DNA of 64,000 nt from Bog-473 sp963756025 (GCA_963756025.1 CAVWMF010000006.1:434001-498000); one strand, 5' to 3'. Shown: positions 27,321 through 36,963, counted from the stretch's first letter. Made by a program: numbers and translations. Notes: generated by a model not told the origin, from the sequence alone.

Positions 27321-28581
27321 TCACTGTTGGCGCGTACAGAAGCCTATGGCATCGACCAGATCGGTGTTGCCCGGGCAGTACACGTGGAGGTTGTCATGCG
27401 AGAAGACACCCTGTGGGCTTTCCCATCCGGGCACGACCCAGGCATGCACCATCCATACCGTCTTCTTCATGAAAATTCCGTGGACGTCAGTGCACTCCTG
27501 GGGCGTCACATTCTGATCGGCGGCAAACGGCACGGCAATCTGCCCGCCGCTGAACTTCACGCAGACATTGGAGTGCTGATGCCAGTGGTCGTTGGGCCCG
27601 ACGAACCCGGCAGGCGGCTCCGCCGTGAGGGAGGTGTACATGACCCCCACCACCGGCGCGTTATCGGCCGTACTGGCGTAGATCCACGAGGAGGGCTTCG
27701 AAGGGTCGAACTGCCCGTCCAACCCATTGGCGGAGAGCAGCTGGTAGTGGGCGCCGACACCGGGGGCCATACCTCCCGCCAGGATCATGCCGGCAGCCTT
27801 GGCCGAGGCGACGGTCGGGAACCGCTCGGCTGCGGCGAGGGCCTGACTGAGCTGTTGGGTCAGCACCGCCTGATCGGCGGCGTCGAGGGGAACGTACGGC
27901 TTGAGCTCGGTCTGCTCGGAAGCATTGCCGGCCAGGATCCGCTGAAACTGCTTGGAGTTCTGTCCCGGGACCGGGACCGTCGTCTTCAGCGCCAAGGCGG
28001 CGGATGCCGAAGCGAAGGACTGAGGGGCGGTCGCGGGCATGAGCAACCGGGGCGGTCGGAGCGACAAAGAGGCTCACCGCGGTCACCACGACGATCGCCA
28101 CGGGCACCACCGAGGTCAGAACCATGACCGACGGGGACCACCTTCGTCCGAGCATGGGGACGAAAGCCAGCAGCAGTGCGGTCAGGCACGAGCAGGCGGC
28201 CAGCCCGACCCCGACCCAGACGACGGACTTGGGGACTCCGGCCACGCCGCGGATGCTCAACCAGGCGCCGGCGCCGAGCAGAGATGCGACGACTGCGGTC
28301 GCCAGTACCGGACGGGTCGAACGGATCACGCACGAGAAGGCCAGCGCGACTTGGACCCAGGCCACAGACATCGAGAGTCCGGCTCTCCATCCGGAGAGGT
28401 GGCTGACATTGGCCAGCAGCAGGATGCCGCAGCATCCGAGCACGACGACCAGAAACACCTGGACGGGTCCGATCGAACGCGCCGTCCTGTCGGATGGCCG
28501 ATGCTCCCAGGGCGCAATTGCCTCGAACTCAGGAAATCCGTCGACGGACCCGCCGTGGACGCGGTCGATGACGTCGGTCAT
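27321..28581 (-). pseudogene. Polytopic membrane protein with His/Cys-containing extracytoplasmic domain, frameshifted
   Basis: The N-terminal frame from ATG 28581 (GGGAGG upstream) encodes about 35 soluble residues and five to six hydrophobic segments. A +1 break at about 28050 is required to join it to a C-terminal domain of about 235 residues. That domain carries HWHQHSNVCVKF, TPQECTDVHGIF, WMVHAWVVPGWESPQGVF and VYCPGN. The repeated His, Cys and Trp residues look like a metal-binding extracytoplasmic domain. I do not recognise a named family. It is the first gene of the ycnJ-ycnI operon, which suggests a copper-linked role. Confidence 0.65.
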
Positions 28582-29037
28582 GAATCGGCCCCTCCCCCGG
28601 ATTCAACCTGAACCCGCCCGGAGCGTAAGGCCCCGTGCGGCCCCCGGTCAACCATTGGTCCGTGGCGGTCGCCACCCCCGACGGCCGTAGGGCCCAACGC
28701 CCTGAACCTCGTCAGCTTGTCTGGCCTATCTCGGGTCCGCACCGATTGAGGCCGAGATCAGCTCGCGAGGTTCAATAGCCGTTGCCGAATGCGTAAGAAA
28801 TTCCCGTGGACCGTCGAGCTGCGGATCGAATTAGCACGCAATGGTCGTTGACACTTTTCGGGGAATATCAGATCCGAGCGTCGTTGGGTGAACGTTGTCG
28901 GAACATTGGTGGTGCCGTGTGTGATAACTCAGCTGCAGTTCGATCTGCGTCCTTAGTGTGTAGTTGGAAGCAATCGGCGAGTCCTCTAGAACAAGTGGAC
29001 CCTCGCCAGTCATGGATTCGACGGATCGATAGGACAC
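28582..29037. other. Intergenic region, no gene seen
   Basis: 456 bases between the divergent copper operon and the pseudopilin gene. Base composition is less GC-rich than the flanks. A TTGACA hexamer is at 28850-28855, but no well-spaced -10 follows. No frame resembles a protein. Confidence 0.5.
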
Positions 29038-29892
29038 ATGCACAGCGAGCACGACGGCGACACCGAGGCAAACGATTCTCATCGGCTCTCGGGGTTCACA
29101 CTCATCGAATTGCTCATCGTCGTCGCCGTGCTCGGCATCATCGCCGCCGTTGTCGTCTTCGCCTTGAGCGGCACTTCTGCGTCAGCAGCCGTCGCGGCAT
29201 GCAACGCCGATGCCAAAACGGTACAGACAGCGTCAGCGGCCTACGCCGCACAGAACGGATCGGACCCGACGCAGCAGAGTCAACTTGTCGGCCCCTACCT
29301 TCGGAGCTGGCCCAGCAGTACCTATTACATCATTTCGCTCAGCGGCACGGGAGACGTACTGGTCACTGCGCCAGCGAGTGGTTCGCCTGTCAGCTATTCG
29401 GCCACCGCCTGCAATAACGCCGGTACGACACCGAGTACCACGACCACCACCTCGGCAGGCGGGGCCACGACCACGACGGTGGCGCCGACTACCACGACCA
29501 CGACGAGTGCCTCGAACGGCGTGACGGCCAGTCCGACGAGCAGCAACTCCGGGGGCTACTCGGGTCAGGACATCGTGAATCTCACCAACAGTTCGTCTCT
29601 CACCGCCCTCACCGTGACGATCAATGTGGCTGTGACGTCGGGTCTCTCCTACAACAGCCAGTTCAACTCACTACCGGGTGGAGTGGGCACGCAGACCAAT
29701 AGCAGCGGAGGTGGCTACGTCACCTCGACCTACACGCTCAATTCGGGCCAGACGATCCCTGCCCATTATTCGAATGGTGAGGTCGCCATCCAATGGCAGG
29801 CTTCTGGCGCCACCCGGGTCTCGACCGGAGACACGTGGACGGTCACCAGCACCTCAGGGGGAATCGTCTCCACGCTCCATGGGACCTTCTGA
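29038..29892 (+). CDS. Orphan type IV pseudopilin with Thr-rich stalk and C-terminal beta domain
   Basis: A 284-residue protein with an 18-residue hydrophilic leader, the prepilin peptidase site G19/F20 (SG-FTLIELLIVV) and Glu24 at mature position 5. A single N-terminal helix spans about 20-44. A PilA/PulG-like region of about 85 residues follows, with a Cys pair (Cys56 and Cys126). Next comes a Thr/Ser/Ala stalk (131-162), and last a Ser/Thr/Gly-rich beta domain of about 120 residues reminiscent of carbohydrate-binding or immunoglobulin-like modules. It would be displayed in a pilus or secretion pseudopilus. No pilus ATPase, platform or prepilin peptidase gene is nearby. Confidence 0.85.
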   Translation: MHSEHDGDTEANDSHRLSGFTLIELLIVVAVLGIIAAVVVFALSGTSASAAVAACNADAKTVQTASAAYAAQNGSDPTQQSQLVGPYLRSWPSSTYYIISLSGTGDVLVTAPASGSPVSYSATACNNAGTTPSTTTTTSAGGATTTTVAPTTTTTTSASNGVTASPTSSNSGGYSGQDIVNLTNSSSLTALTVTINVAVTSGLSYNSQFNSLPGGVGTQTNSSGGGYVTSTYTLNSGQTIPAHYSNGEVAIQWQASGATRVSTGDTWTVTSTSGGIVSTLHGTF

Positions 29893-30105
29893 GCGGCCCC
29901 CCAACGGATCGGTGTCACCTACGGTGACGCATCCTACGAGGGGGGCACGTCGGGCGTACACCTGAACGGATCGATCATCGCGGCATCCGGGTGGTAGACC
30001 CCTGGCCATCTTCCGCCAGAGGCCCCGTCACAGAAATACATATGCCTAAGCTTGCGAAATGATCGAATTACGAGCGGCGCAACTCTCGCAGAGCGGAGGC
30101 CAGCC

Positions 30106-31101
30106 GTGAAACTGGCCGAGTGCGGCTTTGAACCGGCCCTGGCCGAAGAGATACTCGAGCCAGATCTGCCGATTGTCGACGCCCATCACCACCTCTGGCC
30201 ATCCGGCTATTGGATTCCCTACGATCGCTCCGCCTTCGAAGTGGACCTACACCGGGGCCATAACATCGTCTCCACCGTGTTCGTGGAGTGCGGGGCCTCC
30301 TACCGCGCTGAAGGCGATCCCGCTCTGCGCCCTGCCGGGGAGACGGAGTTCGTCACCGGGGTCTGCCCAGAGGGCGAGCGGCCCGCACTGGCGGCGGGAA
30401 TTGTCGCCTGGGCCGACGTGACACAGCCCGCCGAGGCAGCACGGACACTTGCCGCCCACCTCGAGGTGGGCGGATCTCGGCTGCGCGGCATCCGCCACAA
30501 TGTCGTCTGGCACCCGCAGCCCGGGTTCGTGGAAGGCCCCGCTTTTCCCCCTCACCTTCTCCTCGATGACCAGTTCCGGGCCGGGCTGGGCGAGATCAGC
30601 CGGCGAGGACTCCCCTACGACGTATGGCTGTTCCATGAGCAGCTTCCAGAGTTGGCCGCCGCCGCCGACGCCCTACCGGACCTGGTCTTCGTGCTCGACC
30701 ACATAGGCGGTCCTGTGCCCGACGAACCAATCCCGCACCTGAGGAGTGAGATCTTCGCCCGATGGAGGTCGCTACTGACCGAGGTGGCCCGCCGCCCCAA
30801 CGTCGTGGTCAAGATCGGCGGGATGGGTATGCCCAAGTACGGGTTCGGCTTCGAGCGGGGGCCCGAAAGGCCTTCCTCGAAGGAGGTTGCTGCGGCCTGG
30901 TCGCCGTACGTGGAGACAACCATCGAAGCATTCGGGCCGACCCGGTGCATGCTCGAAAGCAACTTTCCGGTCGACAAACAGAGCGTCAGTTACGACGCGC
31001 TCTGGAACGCCTTCAAGATAATCACTGCTCCGATGTCGAAGGACGAGCGAACGGCTCTCTTCTCGGCGACCGCACAACGGGTGTACGACCTCGGCTCGTG
31101 A
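30106..31101 (+). CDS. Amidohydrolase family 2 (COG3618) metal-dependent hydrolase
   Basis: A 331-residue TIM-barrel hydrolase. DAHHHLW near residue 22 supplies the first metal ligands, FHEQLPEL and VLDHIGGP lie mid-barrel, and CMLESNFPVDKQ near the end matches the conserved Glu/Asp-containing strand of lactonase-like amidohydrolases. Relatives hydrolyse lactones or act as decarboxylases. GTG at 30106, with GCGGAGG eight bases upstream, is preferred over the TTG-initiated longer frame from 30052. It converges on the flavin monooxygenase gene 25 bases away and may belong to the same pathway. Confidence 0.83.
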   Translation: MKLAECGFEPALAEEILEPDLPIVDAHHHLWPSGYWIPYDRSAFEVDLHRGHNIVSTVFVECGASYRAEGDPALRPAGETEFVTGVCPEGERPALAAGIVAWADVTQPAEAARTLAAHLEVGGSRLRGIRHNVVWHPQPGFVEGPAFPPHLLLDDQFRAGLGEISRRGLPYDVWLFHEQLPELAAAADALPDLVFVLDHIGGPVPDEPIPHLRSEIFARWRSLLTEVARRPNVVVKIGGMGMPKYGFGFERGPERPSSKEVAAAWSPYVETTIEAFGPTRCMLESNFPVDKQSVSYDALWNAFKIITAPMSKDERTALFSATAQRVYDLGS

Positions 31102-31125
31102 ACCCCGCCTGCGCTCGGTGTTTGA

Positions 31126-32901
31126 TCATTTCTCGGGCAATTGACCAGTTTCGGCGGCCCAGATCTGCCTGGCCAGGAACTTTGAGTAGATCCGGCATGC
31201 CGTGAGACTGCCCATGGCGAACCACAGGGACTCCTGAGGGGTCGGCTTCCAGACGTTCTTCGTCTCACCGTTCTCGTCGTAGCCCCAGATGGTGCCGACC
31301 TTCTCCGCGACCGCGTCACCGAAGTGCGCGCGGACGCCGGCTTGCTGTTCAAGATAGCCGGTGGCGAAAACACACGTATCGAAGTGCTCCTGACTGCCGT
31401 CGACATAGCGGAGACCGTTCTCCTCGAAGCCGGCAATGTCCTCGTACTGCACGACCGCAATTTTTCTTTCAGCGATGAGTTCGGAGCACCCGACGTTGAT
31501 GTAGTAGCCACCACCTCGCCGGAAGTACTTCATCTGCCAGCCCGTGGCATCCTCACCCACGTCCGTTCGGAAGCCGGCCGCGTGCAGCCCGTCGATGAGT
31601 TCCTTGTCCCATTCATTGGCTATCTTCGTGAGTTTTTGGGCCGACTGCACCATCAGCGGGTAGGCCGATGAGAGCGAGAGGAAATCACTCTCGTCGGTGT
31701 CCTTGTCCTTTTGGTAGATGGCGGACCACATTTGCACGGACGGATAGAGGCTCACGACGGACGTCGATCCTCGCTGCATCATGGTGACGTTGGCGCCGGC
31801 CGCGTGGAGATCCTGCGCGATGTCGTGGCCGCTACTCCCCGTACCGACGACGAGGACGTTCTTGCCCTTGTACAGAAGGCCAGTCGTGTAGGCGGTCGAA
31901 TGAAGGACTTCGCCCGCGAACTCTTCAAGCCCGCGCATGCTCGGCCGGTAGGGAATGCCGCTCACGCCCGTCGCCATCACGATATGGCGGGGCCTGAGCT
32001 CACGCGGAGCACCGTCCACTCCTTGCACCTTGGCCACCCAACGGTGCTCGGTCGCGTCGAATGCACCGGACAGGAACGTCGTGGCCGGCCAGTAGTTCAG
32101 CTCGAGCGTCTCCACATACGATTCGAACCAGTTCGCCAGCTTGTCCTTGGAGAGGTACGTCGGCCAGAAGTCCGGAAAGGGCATGACGGGCAGATGATTG
32201 GCCCACGTCTCGTTGTGCAATTCAAGCGCGTGGTATCGCTTGCGCCAGTTGTCCCCGATGCGCTCGTGCCGGTCGACAATGAGGGCATCGACCTCCAGTT
32301 CCTTTAGTCGCGCCGCCACCGAAAGTCCGGCCTGTCCACCCCCGACGATCAGGACCGTCGGGTCGTGATCGACATAGGAGCGTGCGCGCTCACGGCGATC
32401 GAGCCAGTTCGGTCCTCCGAAGATCCGCGCATCCGGCTTTGCGGAGGCCTGCGGCTTCGAAGCGCCGATGTCCTCGAGCACCGTGAGCAACGCCCACGCC
32501 GTGGGTACCTCAGCCTCCGCTGTTGAAGAATGCAACCGGAGAAGGCCCCGGCCTACTCCCCCGCCCTCGCCGAGCCCAAAGGTGAACCAGACCTGAATGG
32601 TCGGTTCGTCGTAATCGGGCGAGTCCTCACACCTCAGCTCCGTCATGTCACAGCGGAAAGGCTTGAGCCTCCATCGGCTGAGGGCATCCTGACTCCCGCT
32701 GTCGATGCGCTGCCTGCCCGTGAACGTCACGATCGTCCAGGTAAAGGCCAGTACGTCGCGCCACCAACCATCGGCAGAGAAGAGATCGGACACCGGGCGA
32801 TCCGCCGTATTGACGGCTGACTCGAAGGCCTGTAGCCAACGCTGCGCTGCGTTGGTCATCGCCGACTGTTCAATCTCCGATTGCGTCAGAGCCTCAGCCA
32901 T
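31126..32901 (-). CDS. Flavin-containing monooxygenase with N-terminal NTF2-like domain
   Basis: A 591-residue protein. About residues 12-145 form an NTF2/SnoaL-like domain. About 180-591 are a group B flavin monooxygenase with FAD motif GGGQAG (187-192) and NADPH motif GTGSSG (353-358). The conserved ATG box (MATGVSGIPYRP) and FATGY near the C-terminus are also present. It likely hydroxylates a heteroatom or performs a Baeyer-Villiger-type oxidation. AGGAG sits five bases before the ATG at 32901. It follows the cyclase-family gene by 65 bases in a TetR-cyclase-monooxygenase operon. Confidence 0.87.
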   Translation of the reverse strand: MAEALTQSEIEQSAMTNAAQRWLQAFESAVNTADRPVSDLFSADGWWRDVLAFTWTIVTFTGRQRIDSGSQDALSRWRLKPFRCDMTELRCEDSPDYDEPTIQVWFTFGLGEGGGVGRGLLRLHSSTAEAEVPTAWALLTVLEDIGASKPQASAKPDARIFGGPNWLDRRERARSYVDHDPTVLIVGGGQAGLSVAARLKELEVDALIVDRHERIGDNWRKRYHALELHNETWANHLPVMPFPDFWPTYLSKDKLANWFESYVETLELNYWPATTFLSGAFDATEHRWVAKVQGVDGAPRELRPRHIVMATGVSGIPYRPSMRGLEEFAGEVLHSTAYTTGLLYKGKNVLVVGTGSSGHDIAQDLHAAGANVTMMQRGSTSVVSLYPSVQMWSAIYQKDKDTDESDFLSLSSAYPLMVQSAQKLTKIANEWDKELIDGLHAAGFRTDVGEDATGWQMKYFRRGGGYYINVGCSELIAERKIAVVQYEDIAGFEENGLRYVDGSQEHFDTCVFATGYLEQQAGVRAHFGDAVAEKVGTIWGYDENGETKNVWKPTPQESLWFAMGSLTACRIYSKFLARQIWAAETGQLPEK

Positions 32902-32966
32902 CACGACTCCTCATCATCCACCATGACGACCCAACCGGTACTCGGGAGGCGCCGATATGACGATTC

Positions 32967-33908
32967 TCATTGAATGAACAGAGGTTGAACGAGCGCTCCG
33001 GTGGCACGGGGGATCGCGGGTGTTGCGACGACGAGGGCTCCGTGTGAGCGACCATTCGTACGGAGTCGATCGACCGCAGGTCCGAGGTGGCAGTTGTCGA
33101 CCAGTATCTGCCCGATGGCCGGGATCAGGAGATGGACACAAAATGTCGGATCCTCCTCCCGACCGGTGAAACCATCGAGGAAATCCCACGCGACGATGGA
33201 AGCATGGTGTTCGGCGATCCAACGTGCTGCACCATGGCCAGCTCCCGGCGTCGAGGCACCAAAGGCCACGGCAGCAAGGTCGACCGTATTGCCTGCGCTC
33301 TCGAATCTGTCTCGCCCCATATAGAGGATAAGAGCGTCACCGGCGACAAAATCAGCGCCCTGTCGGCTGAGAGCAGCGTCAATGTCCTCGCCGGTGACGG
33401 GCGCCGTCGGCTCGACCCACTCAGTTTCTCGTACGGCTGGAATGTCCACGATCACCCCACGTGTGAACAGGAGGTGGCCCGCAAGATCTTCCACGCTTGG
33501 CGGATGAGGGTCATCGACGCTGTACCCGCCGTACCATGTCCCGGCGCGTCCCATGTGATTGAGCGCATCCATATGGGTGAAGTCGATCCCGTGCGCCGTG
33601 ACGTGCATGACGTCCGAACCGGTGTCGAGCGGTTTGGCGAAGGCCGAAAGAGTGCCGAACGCCTCCATTTGGCCGTACCCGACCTCGACCTTCACTTCGG
33701 CGTCTTCGCCTTCGGCCGCGCCCTTGATGGGCCGGGCCAGTGAAACACAAGAGCCGTCCACGAGCGCTTCCGCCGCGCGTCGCCGGGCCCCTTCGTCGAT
33801 GAAATTTGCCGTACCGCGCCGATCGCCGCGCCCGAAACGGTTCTTCGACGTGATGTCGTCCAGCCAACGGCCAAAGTCCTCGTTGGCGTTCCCACCCGAA
33901 TCTGTCAT
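32967..33908 (-). CDS. Cyclase family protein (kynurenine formamidase-like metal hydrolase)
   Basis: A 313-residue member of the cyclase/formamidase fold. The metal motif runs H106 then THMDALNH (Thr111, His112, Asp114, His118), matching HxGTHxDxxxH with an enlarged first spacer. Relatives hydrolyse lactones, amides or formamides. The ATG overlaps the stop of the upstream TetR gene (ATGA), so the two are translationally coupled. Pairing with a flavin monooxygenase suggests hydrolysis of a lactone or ester formed by oxygen insertion, which is inference. Confidence 0.83.
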   Translation of the reverse strand: MTDSGGNANEDFGRWLDDITSKNRFGRGDRRGTANFIDEGARRRAAEALVDGSCVSLARPIKGAAEGEDAEVKVEVGYGQMEAFGTLSAFAKPLDTGSDVMHVTAHGIDFTHMDALNHMGRAGTWYGGYSVDDPHPPSVEDLAGHLLFTRGVIVDIPAVRETEWVEPTAPVTGEDIDAALSRQGADFVAGDALILYMGRDRFESAGNTVDLAAVAFGASTPGAGHGAARWIAEHHASIVAWDFLDGFTGREEDPTFCVHLLIPAIGQILVDNCHLGPAVDRLRTNGRSHGALVVATPAIPRATGALVQPLFIQ

Positions 33909-34594
33909 CTCGCTCTCTTCTCTTCCCTCTGGGTCATCTCATTCGCATCGCTCAAACCAGTCGCCGAGGCCGCAAGACCCCCCAAGACGAACCGCTTGTA
34001 CCAGTCGGCGACCTGCCGAATCGAACGCGTACTGCCGGGCTTGTGCCACTTCGGGGTGGTGTTTATGAGGAAGAGAATGCTATTGGCGGCAAAAGATGCG
34101 TCCGTCTGAGGGTTGAACGCGCCTTCGTTGATGCCCAAGACGAGGATGCGCTTCAACAGCAGATAGATCTGATGGCGGCCGTCGTTTATGGCGGCGAGAC
34201 GCTCGGGGCCGAGAAACCGGAGATCGAAGTCGACTGCCCCGAGAGCGGCGAACTCGCCGCTCTCGATCTCGGTCATGAATCGGTCGATGAAATGAGACAG
34301 GCGAGACACTGCACTCCCCTGCGTGATCCCCGGATCTCCTTGCAGAACATCCAGGTGCTGCCGTAGGGCACGCGTCGTGATCTGGAAAAGGAGGTCGGCC
34401 TTGTTTTCCATGTAGTAGTAGAGGCTGCCCTTGAGGATCCCGACCCGGGAGGCGATGTCCTCGATGGTGGTCGCCTCGTACCCCTTCTCCGAGAAGACCT
34501 GGGCCGCATCCCTGAGGATCTCTGACCAGCGCGTCTCGTTGAGCGTTCCCTCGCGAGGTTCACCGTGGTTGAGGTGTTGCCTTCTGCCCGTCAA
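33905..34594 (-). CDS. TetR-family transcriptional regulator
   Basis: A 229-residue regulator with an N-terminal helix-turn-helix (ILRDAAQVFSEKGYEATTIEDIASRVGILKGSLYYYMENKADLLFQI) and a helical ligand domain similar to TetR_C_33/KstR2-like proteins. The start is TTG at 34594, with GGAGG eight bases upstream. It is the first gene of the cyclase-monooxygenase operon and is divergent from a binding-protein gene, so it may control both through the inverted repeat between them. Confidence 0.85.
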   Translation of the reverse strand: MTGRRQHLNHGEPREGTLNETRWSEILRDAAQVFSEKGYEATTIEDIASRVGILKGSLYYYMENKADLLFQITTRALRQHLDVLQGDPGITQGSAVSRLSHFIDRFMTEIESGEFAALGAVDFDLRFLGPERLAAINDGRHQIYLLLKRILVLGINEGAFNPQTDASFAANSILFLINTTPKWHKPGSTRSIRQVADWYKRFVLGGLAASATGLSDANEMTQREEKRAR

Positions 34595-34656
34595 GGTTCC
34601 ATCCTCCCATTTGGGTGCGACTGAGTGTGCTTGCGGTTGCTGCGGCCCGGAGGTAT

Positions 34657-34671
34657 TCTAACGAAGTTAGA
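34657..34671. promoter_or_regulatory. Inverted repeat, putative TetR operator
   Basis: TCTAAC and GTTAGA flank GAA, a perfect 6-3-6 inverted repeat in the 140-base gap between the divergent TetR and binding-protein genes. AT-rich sequence beside it could hold promoter elements. Confidence 0.5.
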
Positions 34672-34734
34672 TCATATCGTAGTAGAATTCCTCCCGCCCG
34701 AGATTTCGGGCTCTCTTTCGCATTGGGGGCTGAT

Positions 34735-35970
34735 ATGCGTCAGGTGCACGTTCTGACCCGCGCGGCCGTGGCCGTGCTTTCACTGGCCGGGGTTATCACG
34801 ACGCTCTCGGCGTCGCCGGCCTCAGCGAGCAGCAAGGCACCCATCATCATCGGCTACATCACGGATGAGACTGGCTCGGCCTCCTCAACGTATATCAATG
34901 CCATCCAGGGCGCGCAGGCCCGGATCAACGCCCAGAACGCAGTCGGCGGGGTGAACGGTCACAAGCTGGAGCTCGTGGGCGAAGACGACCAGTCAACGCC
35001 GACCGGCAACTCGACGGCCGCCCACCTCTTGGTGAGCAAGGGTGCCTTCGGCATCATCGAGGACAACTCGGGCGCATTCGGATCGTCGACCTACCTCCAC
35101 CAACAAGGGATACCGGTGGTCGGTGCCTCCGTCGACGGACCGGAATGGGGTGAGCAGCCGAATACCAACATGTTCTCCATCGCTGACCTGTACTCCACGA
35201 CGCCGATCAACGGGTACTACTACACCTACAGCAGCAGCGGGGCCGAGCTGAAGACCCTCCACGTGACCAAGTTGGCCCAGGTCGTCTTCAATATTTCCTC
35301 CGCCATCAACGCGGCAAATACGATCTTTGCGCAGGCAAAATCATACGGCGTCAGCAACTGTCTCGATGCCCTGCTTCCGAGCAGTGGCAACTTGAATCCG
35401 ACCGTGCTGCAGATCAAACACCTGGGCTGCAACGGTGTCGAGGTGCTCAGCGTGCTCTCCACCTGCGTCACCCTCGCCAATGACCTCAAGCAGGCCAACG
35501 TGAAAGCAAAATTGATCTGCGCCACCGCCTACGATCAATCTCTCCTCGATCAGCCATCGACGTTGGCCGCGATGCAAGGCACCTACACGACGGCTCCTGT
35601 CAACGTGCTGGCAGCGGACCCGCCCCCTCCGGTGAAGCTCTTTCTTGACAGGCTCAAGAAGTACACGTCGTTTGCTGGAGGTATCCCGAGCGTGAACATC
35701 GAGAACTCCTACCTCGCCGCCGATGTGATGATCAACGGGTTGGAGCACGCAGGGGCCAATCCGACTCGTGAGGCGTTCATCTCGAACCTCCGCAAGGTGT
35801 CGAACTACACCGCCGAGGGTCTGCTCACGACCCCCATCATCTTCAGTCACTTCGGCACTCTCGGCATGTTCGCGAAGAAGTCGTGCGGACCTCTCCTCGA
35901 GATCAAAGGCAAAGACTTCGTGCCCGCCTTCAACGTCTGTGGAAACCTGGTCAAGGGCTCGAAGGCCTAG
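34735..35970 (+). CDS. LivJ-type periplasmic substrate-binding protein (orphan)
   Basis: A 411-residue secreted type I periplasmic-binding-fold protein. The signal peptide ends near SPASASS, then PIIIGYITDETGSASSTY opens the domain. AQNAVGGVNGHKLELVGEDDQS is the branched-chain-binding signature. It shares blocks such as VDGPEW...QPNTNMFSI with the binding protein at 61101-62339, so the two are close paralogues. No permease or ATPase is adjacent. The ATG at 34735 has a G-rich ribosome-binding site. It is probably controlled with the divergent TetR operon. Confidence 0.85.
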   Translation: MRQVHVLTRAAVAVLSLAGVITTLSASPASASSKAPIIIGYITDETGSASSTYINAIQGAQARINAQNAVGGVNGHKLELVGEDDQSTPTGNSTAAHLLVSKGAFGIIEDNSGAFGSSTYLHQQGIPVVGASVDGPEWGEQPNTNMFSIADLYSTTPINGYYYTYSSSGAELKTLHVTKLAQVVFNISSAINAANTIFAQAKSYGVSNCLDALLPSSGNLNPTVLQIKHLGCNGVEVLSVLSTCVTLANDLKQANVKAKLICATAYDQSLLDQPSTLAAMQGTYTTAPVNVLAADPPPPVKLFLDRLKKYTSFAGGIPSVNIENSYLAADVMINGLEHAGANPTREAFISNLRKVSNYTAEGLLTTPIIFSHFGTLGMFAKKSCGPLLEIKGKDFVPAFNVCGNLVKGSKA

Positions 35971-36090
35971 CCCGCGCCCATTACCGCCCCGTCTCCGCCG
36001 GCGCTCTTCGCTTCCTCGAGTCGGTTGCCCTCATCGCCTGATAGAAGTGATAGCTGACGGCCACCAGAAACGACAAGGAGTGTGAGGCGA

Positions 36091-36951
36091 ATGGAGCTCG
36101 AGGGCAAGCGTGTCGTCGTAACGGGAGCGGGCCAAGGTCTGGGTAAAGCGTACGCCGAGGCGATCGCCACGCAGGGAGCGTCCGTGATTCTCAACGACGT
36201 GAATGCCGACACCGCCGACGAGGTGGCCACATCCATTCGGGGGGCGGGGGGAACGGCCGAAATATCAATAGGTTCGGTGTCCGAATGGGAGGACGCCGGC
36301 CGGGCGGTAGCGGACTGCGTTCGGCACTTCGGCGGCATTGACGCGATTGTGAACAACGCCGGACTCCACACCACGAATGCGTTTCTCGACGAGGATCCGG
36401 TATTTGCAAAACGCCTGATCGAAGTGAACGTGGTCGGGAGCATCTATGGCAGCCTCCATGCTGCCCGTCGAATGGCGGAGCAGGGTTCCGGAGGTGTGAT
36501 TCTCAACGTCTCCTCAGGGGCGGCGTCAGGACTGCCGATGATGGCGACCTATGGGGCCTCCAAAGGTGCCGTGGCAGCCCTCACGTGGAACCTGGCGGGC
36601 GAACTCAGGGAGTTCGGAATCAGGGTCAATGCGATATCGCCGGCGGCGGTCACGGGAATGCTGGAAGCGAAGCGCAAGGTGAGTCCGAGCGTGGTGACGT
36701 GGGGTCCCGAGCTCATGACGCCGCTCGTGATCTTCCTGTTGAGCGACCTCTCACGCAACATCACGGGACAGATAGTCCGTCAGTGGGAAAACGAGGTCCA
36801 CCTGATGAAACATCACGGGCTCATGTCGCCCCGGGTGAGGCGAGACCCGTGGACTCCGGAGACGTTCGCCGAGGTGTTCGAGGCGGAACTCAAGGACCAA
36901 CTCCAGCCCTATCAGCGCGATATGGAGGAATACGCCCCCTTTTCGCCGTAG
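36091..36951 (+). CDS. SDR-family oxidoreductase
   Basis: A 286-residue classical SDR. TGAGQGLG near residues 11-18 binds the cofactor, NNAG follows at about 90, and NVSSG and YGASKGAVA supply Ser, Tyr and Lys. The C-terminus is about 40 residues longer than the core, rich in Glu/Gln. It resembles the hydroxyacyl-CoA dehydrogenase-like SDRs of actinobacterial fatty acid and steroid breakdown. The ATG at 36091 has AAGGAG ten bases upstream; the in-frame GTG at 36082 lies too close. It follows the binding protein in the same direction. Confidence 0.85.
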   Translation: MELEGKRVVVTGAGQGLGKAYAEAIATQGASVILNDVNADTADEVATSIRGAGGTAEISIGSVSEWEDAGRAVADCVRHFGGIDAIVNNAGLHTTNAFLDEDPVFAKRLIEVNVVGSIYGSLHAARRMAEQGSGGVILNVSSGAASGLPMMATYGASKGAVAALTWNLAGELREFGIRVNAISPAAVTGMLEAKRKVSPSVVTWGPELMTPLVIFLLSDLSRNITGQIVRQWENEVHLMKHHGLMSPRVRRDPWTPETFAEVFEAELKDQLQPYQRDMEEYAPFSP

Positions 36952-36963
36952 CGGGAAGCAGTG

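Noticed and set aside
29400..29530. Short tandem ACC/ACG repeats, possible microsatellite or CRISPR-like array
   Set aside because: They encode the Thr-rich stalk of the pseudopilin and have no spacer-repeat periodicity.
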